From positions 1 through 64,000 of IMG/VR virus record IMGVR_UViG_3300049596_000679: DNA of 64,000 nucleotides; one strand, given 5' to 3'. Made by a program: the position numbers and the translations under genes. Shown one piece after another: positions 60,259-64,000 of this stretch (positions are counted from its first letter, which is position 1; every line of letters begins with the position of its first letter). This DNA is from a virus. Under the pieces are notes generated by a model that worked only from the letters and a program-made list of their open reading frames with translations, was not told the origin of the DNA and ran no database searches.

Positions 60259-61353
60259 TTAAATATAGTCTCCAAATATATCATTTATACCTTTGGTGAC
60301 TAAACTATAATCTGGATAATCAGGTATTCTAAAGTCTAACCAATCGTATTCACCATCATCCATTAGTCGTTTCATCATAGTTGTGTAACTACCCTCGTAA
60401 TCTAATTTATCTTCACTATATTCACTACCCAAACGATTGGAAAGAAATTTTTCCACATTACCTTGGAAGTCACGTATTTTAACATATTGTAACCATTTAG
60501 TTGTTTCACCTATTTTGGTTTGTTCGTCAATTACTCTACCAACAAAGTGTATATCCAACTCTGACCAAATTAAACCATATATTTCACTTTGGTATGCCCC
60601 ATTGTATGCGTTATTGTGAATGTTGTGTAGTTCACTTTTTAATTCATTTAAATCATCATTTAAAAGTTGTTTCATTGATTCTTCATCCTTTAGTAATTCA
60701 TCTAAATCGGTTTCTTTGATTATGAAATAACCTTCAGTTCCTTGTTCTTCAGATAAATTTTCAAAAAACTCTGAGTCGTAGTTTTCTAATGAAAACTCAA
60801 CATTACCAATTTCTCTGAATATATGACTTCTTAATTTATTTATGTTGACTTCATCTAAGTCTTCAATTACATCCTCATAAACATTATGGGTTGAAATGGA
60901 AAAATCTTCCCAGTAATCCTCACCTAATACGTGCTCTGCTGCGTCTTTTGCCGTAGTATTACGACCACTATCATCAAATAGTTCGGCAAGTTCTGTAGCG
61001 TCTTTTAATCGTAGGTAATACCCATCTGATCTTTTTTGAACATCCCTTAGCATTTTTTCAGTTATCCATTCCAACCAAACTTCAGGATCCTCCTGTATTT
61101 TATACAAAAGAAAATCATTCTCAAGAACTTCTGGTATGGACTTGTAATCAAAGTTATCTAAAATTTTTGTTTTAACTAAAAAGTCAAATGAGGGTGCCCC
61201 ATTATAAGGTATGTTGGACAAGTCTAACTCATCGATTAAACCCTTTCTAAGTACAAAACTTAAAAACACCTCAATCCTATTATTGAATATTTTGGAAATT
61301 GATTTCCAATTACCATCGTTAAATTCTTCTATTATTTCTTCAATATCATTCAT
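60259..61353 (-). CDS. Acidic hypothetical protein
   Basis: This is a very acidic 364-residue protein with Asp/Glu-rich helices (NDIEEIIEEFNDGNWKSISK at the start). It has no recognised domain. Its acidity and position next to tagged virion genes recall the Asp/Glu-rich protein at 61640, but I see no clear sequence relation. A minus-strand TATTTAT element ends 5 bases before its ATG. Confidence 0.62.
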   Translation of the reverse strand: MNDIEEIIEEFNDGNWKSISKIFNNRIEVFLSFVLRKGLIDELDLSNIPYNGAPSFDFLVKTKILDNFDYKSIPEVLENDFLLYKIQEDPEVWLEWITEKMLRDVQKRSDGYYLRLKDATELAELFDDSGRNTTAKDAAEHVLGEDYWEDFSISTHNVYEDVIEDLDEVNINKLRSHIFREIGNVEFSLENYDSEFFENLSEEQGTEGYFIIKETDLDELLKDEESMKQLLNDDLNELKSELHNIHNNAYNGAYQSEIYGLIWSELDIHFVGRVIDEQTKIGETTKWLQYVKIRDFQGNVEKFLSNRLGSEYSEDKLDYEGSYTTMMKRLMDDGEYDWLDFRIPDYPDYSLVTKGINDIFGDYI

Positions 61354-61358
61354 ACCTT

Positions 61359-61365
61359 ATAAATA
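61359..61365 (-). promoter_or_regulatory. TATTTAT element (minus strand) abutting the ATG at 61353
   Basis: On the minus strand TATTTAT ends 5 bases before the start codon, so transcription from it would give a leaderless message. Confidence 0.48.
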
Positions 61366-61394
61366 TAAAAAAAGGTGGAAAATATTTCCCACCT
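61366..61394 (-). terminator. Terminator (minus strand) after the small Cys protein
   Basis: On the minus strand AGGTGG and CCACCT form a hairpin around an AT-rich loop and are followed by a T-run (the A-run at 61367-61373 on +). It isolates the 46-residue gene from the gene at 61353. Confidence 0.75.
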
Positions 61395-61416
61395 CAACTT
61401 TTTAACCAATCACCGA

Positions 61417-61557
61417 TTACTTTTTGTTGTAATACTTCTCAACAATTTTCTTTACCGACTCTTGAACCGTAGATTGATTCGCCGCTGGTTGTTTAGGAGC
61501 TTGTTGAGGTGCCTGAGCAGGTTGTTGATTTGCTTTATTTTTACATCCGCATCCCAT
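61417..61557 (-). CDS. 46-residue Gly-Cys and Gln/Pro-rich small protein
   Basis: This ORF encodes MGCGCKNKANQQPAQAPQQA, then a helical end KKIVEKYYNKK. It has its own terminator and an upstream TATTTAT element on the same strand, so expression is likely. The MGCGCK start recalls small proteins of other Bacteroidota phages, with no known function. The Cys pair may bind metal. Confidence 0.62.
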   Translation of the reverse strand: MGCGCKNKANQQPAQAPQQAPKQPAANQSTVQESVKKIVEKYYNKK

Positions 61558-61586
61558 AATATTTGTTTTAATAGGTTTATTTAATT

Positions 61587-61593
61587 ATAAATA
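61587..61593 (-). promoter_or_regulatory. TATTTAT element (minus strand) before the 46-residue gene
   Basis: On the minus strand TATTTAT lies 29 bases before the ATG at 61557. A + strand copy for the divergent gene lies 33 bases further on. Confidence 0.45.
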
Positions 61594-61626
61594 TCTGACA
61601 TTACACATATTTTGTAAACCATTAAA

Positions 61627-61633
61627 TATTTAT
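61627..61633 (+). promoter_or_regulatory. TATTTAT element abutting the ATG at 61640
   Basis: TATTTAT ends 6 bases before the start codon of the tagged gene. It forms a second divergent pair with the element at 61587. Confidence 0.48.
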
Positions 61634-61639
61634 TGTAAT

Positions 61640-63175
61640 ATGAAAAAAGTTTTAAGAATTAATGAGGGTGATTTAATTAGTTTAATTAAGAATATTATTA
61701 TTGAACAAGATGATAATGTTGAGTATGAAGATTTTACACCCCAAGAATATATTGATTTACTAAAGTCTGTTAATTACAAAGCACAAGCGATTCCTAAGTT
61801 TCCTGATTTTAAGGGTAAAAAAATAAGAGTTAATGGTAGCTTATCTTTAATTGGTTTAAAACAAATAACTAATTTGGGTGAGTTAATTGTGACTGGTGAT
61901 TTAAATGTTCGTTCCACAGGTATTGTAAGTCTTGAAGGTGTTACAGTTGGTGGTAGTTTAAGTCATTGGGACACACCATATAGTCGAGAACTTGATAGAA
62001 GAAAAGAAATGGCTTTAAGGGCTGAAGCCAAACAAAGAAGAGAAGATGGTGAATGGGATCTAAATAGTCCTAATATTGATGACGAAGGTTTAATGGCAAA
62101 CGCAGTTTTTGACTATATGGTTCAAGAAAGTGATATTGAATATTTAGATGGACCAGAACGTGAAGAATTAGAAGATTTGGAAAGAAGAATGGAAGAACTT
62201 GAGGAAAGAATAGATAACGAGGAAGATTCTGAAATTGTTGATGAATTGGAGATTGAACAAAATGATTTGCAATCCGAGATTGATGAACTTAAGGACAAAG
62301 ATAATGATGTGTATGATTTAATACCTGTAGGTTCCCATTATGACTTACATACATTTAGGTCAATACATAACGATACTAGTGGTAATGTTTATGCGGTTGG
62401 AACTGAAAATGAAGCGGATAGTTCCCTTGAAGACTATTATGATGGCATGGTAGACGATTTAAGTAATTTTAGTAAAGAAACTTTATCGTCCCATATTGAT
62501 GGTGACGAAGTTGCGGAATATTATGAAGACATGATTCGTGAATGGGTTATGGACGATCCTGAAAATTACGATGTTAGTAGGGAAACTAGTCGTAGTCAAG
62601 ATAAAGAAATTGAAAAATTACAAAACCAAAAAAGGTCACTTGAAATAGAAACATATTTAATTTCAAGTGGAGCTAGATCTCCTCTTATTGAGGAAGATAT
62701 TGAATCTTTAAAATACTTCAAATTTAATGATTACATGGATAACATTTTAGTTGTTGAATGGTCTGAAAATAAATGGCAAATTTACCAAAACGGTAAAAAA
62801 GTTGAGTCAGTAACTTATGAAGATGAAGATGAGGATGGTGAACATGAGTCGGATAATGAATCAAGGGTTGAAGAAATTGAAAATGAAATAGAAGGTATAG
62901 ACGAAGACATACAAGATATAAAAGATGAGCCAGATGGTGATTTAAATAATGATGAGGTAGAAGAAGCCGTTGAGGGTAGGTTAGAAGAAATTAGAGATTC
63001 ACCATTGAGTTGGTTAGATGAAATGGGTGACGAATATAATCATTTTGTAGATAAAAAAAGTTTATTGGGTGATTTAGTTGATGAGGGTGGTTATGGAGAT
63101 CTAAACGGATATAATAATGAATATGATACCGTTTCAGTTAATGATTCAACTTTTGTTGTAATGAGAATTGACTAA
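61640..63175 (+). CDS. Tagged acidic putative internal virion protein
   Basis: This 511-residue protein starts with the tag LRINEGDLISLIKNIIIE, ending in I-I-E at residue 22 before Gln. It aligns exactly with the tag at 58872. Residues 55-115 look like short beta-solenoid repeats (LSLIGLKQITNLGELIVTGD). Then come acidic coiled coils (EELEDLERRMEELEERIDNE), a conserved-looking VGSHYDLHTFRSIHND near 230, and more acidic helices. It may be an internal head or scaffold-associated protein that mimics DNA charge. Confidence 0.68.
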   Translation: MKKVLRINEGDLISLIKNIIIEQDDNVEYEDFTPQEYIDLLKSVNYKAQAIPKFPDFKGKKIRVNGSLSLIGLKQITNLGELIVTGDLNVRSTGIVSLEGVTVGGSLSHWDTPYSRELDRRKEMALRAEAKQRREDGEWDLNSPNIDDEGLMANAVFDYMVQESDIEYLDGPEREELEDLERRMEELEERIDNEEDSEIVDELEIEQNDLQSEIDELKDKDNDVYDLIPVGSHYDLHTFRSIHNDTSGNVYAVGTENEADSSLEDYYDGMVDDLSNFSKETLSSHIDGDEVAEYYEDMIREWVMDDPENYDVSRETSRSQDKEIEKLQNQKRSLEIETYLISSGARSPLIEEDIESLKYFKFNDYMDNILVVEWSENKWQIYQNGKKVESVTYEDEDEDGEHESDNESRVEEIENEIEGIDEDIQDIKDEPDGDLNNDEVEEAVEGRLEEIRDSPLSWLDEMGDEYNHFVDKKSLLGDLVDEGGYGDLNGYNNEYDTVSVNDSTFVVMRID

Positions 63176-63216
63176 TACCTTTACAGAATACAATTATATT
63201 ATTATGTTTATGGGTA

Positions 63217-64000
63217 ATGGCAAGAAATAAAAAAATAGAATTTGTAATGGACACCGATTGGATGTTTGAAAAGCCAATTGATAGTGAACATAAGGAATAT
63301 AAATTACTATCATATTTCCAACGTATGGGTGAAAAGTTAGATAACATGGAACTTTACCCTGGGTTTATAGAATTATCATTACATTTAGCAAACATACAAA
63401 CACTTATCAGGGATAAGAAAATCATATATACAAACAAGAAATTTAATTCAGTTGATGATGAACTTTTAGTAAAAGATCTTAAAATTAAAAGTGTTCCTGA
63501 GATGTCAACTGAAGAGTATGAAGAATTCACAAAAATTTTACAATACACCGCACCAAGGATGACGGAATATTTCAATATTGCAAAATCTGTATGGACATTA
63601 GTTTATGATAGTATTGAGGCAAAATACAGGAAGAATAAAAAAGAAATGTTATCTAACAGAGGTTTCTTCTTCCATTTGGATAAGAGAGACAACAAGTATT
63701 ATGTTTGGGAGTATGAAGTATCTCCGGCAGCAAAAAAATCACCAGAAAATAAGACAAATGTTAAATTAATTTATTGTGATGATAAAAACAAATTGACAAT
63801 ACCAAAGATAATAACTACATTTTCTGAGACTGAAAATAAAACAAAGTTACCGGTGTTAGAAATGATTAGTAAAGGTGATTTCCCAATCGAAGAAACATTA
63901 TTACCATTATTTAAAAGAAAAACAATAATGTTAATTAATCAGACGAGAAATTACAATATCGAACAAGAGGAAAGAAAAAAAGAAAAAGAATTTTTAGAGG
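63217..64000 (+). CDS. Partial hypothetical protein, runs off the window
   Basis: An open frame from ATG 63217 (MARNKKIEFVMDTDWMFEKP) continues without a stop to the window end, giving at least 261 residues. It is lysine-, aromatic- and helix-rich (LSYFQRMGEKLDNMELYPGF, FNIAKSVWTLVYDSIEAKY) and ends in a highly charged helix. No family is recognised. Its place after virion genes suggests a structural or assembly role. Confidence 0.72.
   Translation, partial: MARNKKIEFVMDTDWMFEKPIDSEHKEYKLLSYFQRMGEKLDNMELYPGFIELSLHLANIQTLIRDKKIIYTNKKFNSVDDELLVKDLKIKSVPEMSTEEYEEFTKILQYTAPRMTEYFNIAKSVWTLVYDSIEAKYRKNKKEMLSNRGFFFHLDKRDNKYYVWEYEVSPAAKKSPENKTNVKLIYCDDKNKLTIPKIITTFSETENKTKLPVLEMISKGDFPIEETLLPLFKRKTIMLINQTRNYNIEQEERKKEKEFLE

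Noticed and set aside
1-64000. tRNA genes, CRISPR arrays, integrase, insertion sequences or attachment sites.
   Set aside because: I scanned the gaps, which are almost all under 120 bases, and saw no cloverleaf-like sequence, regularly spaced repeats, transposase or recombinase. A tRNAscan or repeat search could overrule this.

Overview
This window is a gene-dense, AT-rich piece of a T4-like tailed phage (myovirus) genome whose host is very probably a member of the Bacteroidota. The T4-like character comes from recognisable homologues of gp32, UvsX, RNase H, gp41, gp61, gp46/gp47, gp25 and gp6. The host assignment comes from four observations. Several promoters have the Bacteroidota form TTG-N19-21-TAnnTTTG. 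The encoded sigma factor resembles the short Bacteroidota primary sigma. Signal peptides end in SFGQ or SVSQ. The tail proteins contain repeats like those of SprB, the flavobacterial gliding adhesin. Terminase, major capsid, sheath/tube and DNA polymerase genes are absent, so this is only part of a larger genome. I see no tRNA, integrase, insertion sequence or CRISPR array, and no gene-free stretch longer than about 300 bases.

Layout. Positions 1-7.2 kb hold a replication and nucleotide block: gp32-like SSB, UvsX recombinase, FEN/RNase H, gp41 helicase, a B12-dependent class II ribonucleotide reductase and a DUF5522 protein. Positions 7.2-30.4 kb hold the baseplate and fibre block: gp25, gp6, a 1,833-residue protein with a membrane-like segment, several large unassigned structural proteins, SprB-repeat adhesins with Thr/Pro-rich linkers and a glycosyltransferase-like gene among them. 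A RuvC-like resolvase at 30.4 kb is followed by a minus-strand adhesin pair at 31.1-33.0 kb.

Positions 33.1-43.6 kb return to DNA metabolism: primase, a PD-(D/E)XK nuclease, many small genes, gp47 and gp46, and then a sigma-factor operon with a host-type promoter. At 43.63-43.81 kb a structured noncoding RNA has its own promoter and terminator. Positions 44-52 kb hold a membrane protein, an amidase endolysin, possible lysis partners and virion-type proteins. Positions 52-64 kb mix DnaJ, Dam, DUF932, thioredoxin and glutaredoxin genes with further putative virion proteins.

How the parts appear to work together. Two promoter classes can be read by eye. Host-like promoters precede the sigma operon, the ncRNA, dam and the DUF932 gene. 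A different element, TATTTAT, precedes many structural and virion genes on both strands and is a candidate late promoter. Six proteins share a short N-terminal amphipathic helix ending in [I/L]-x-E, like the capsid-targeting tags of T4 internal head proteins. Five of the six have their own TATTTAT element and the sixth lies inside an operon. The best candidates for something new are this tagged set (which includes a leucine-rich-repeat protein and a zinc-knuckle/Gly-zipper/annexin-like protein), the pseudoknotted RNA, and the glycosyltransferase lying between mucin-like tail adhesins.
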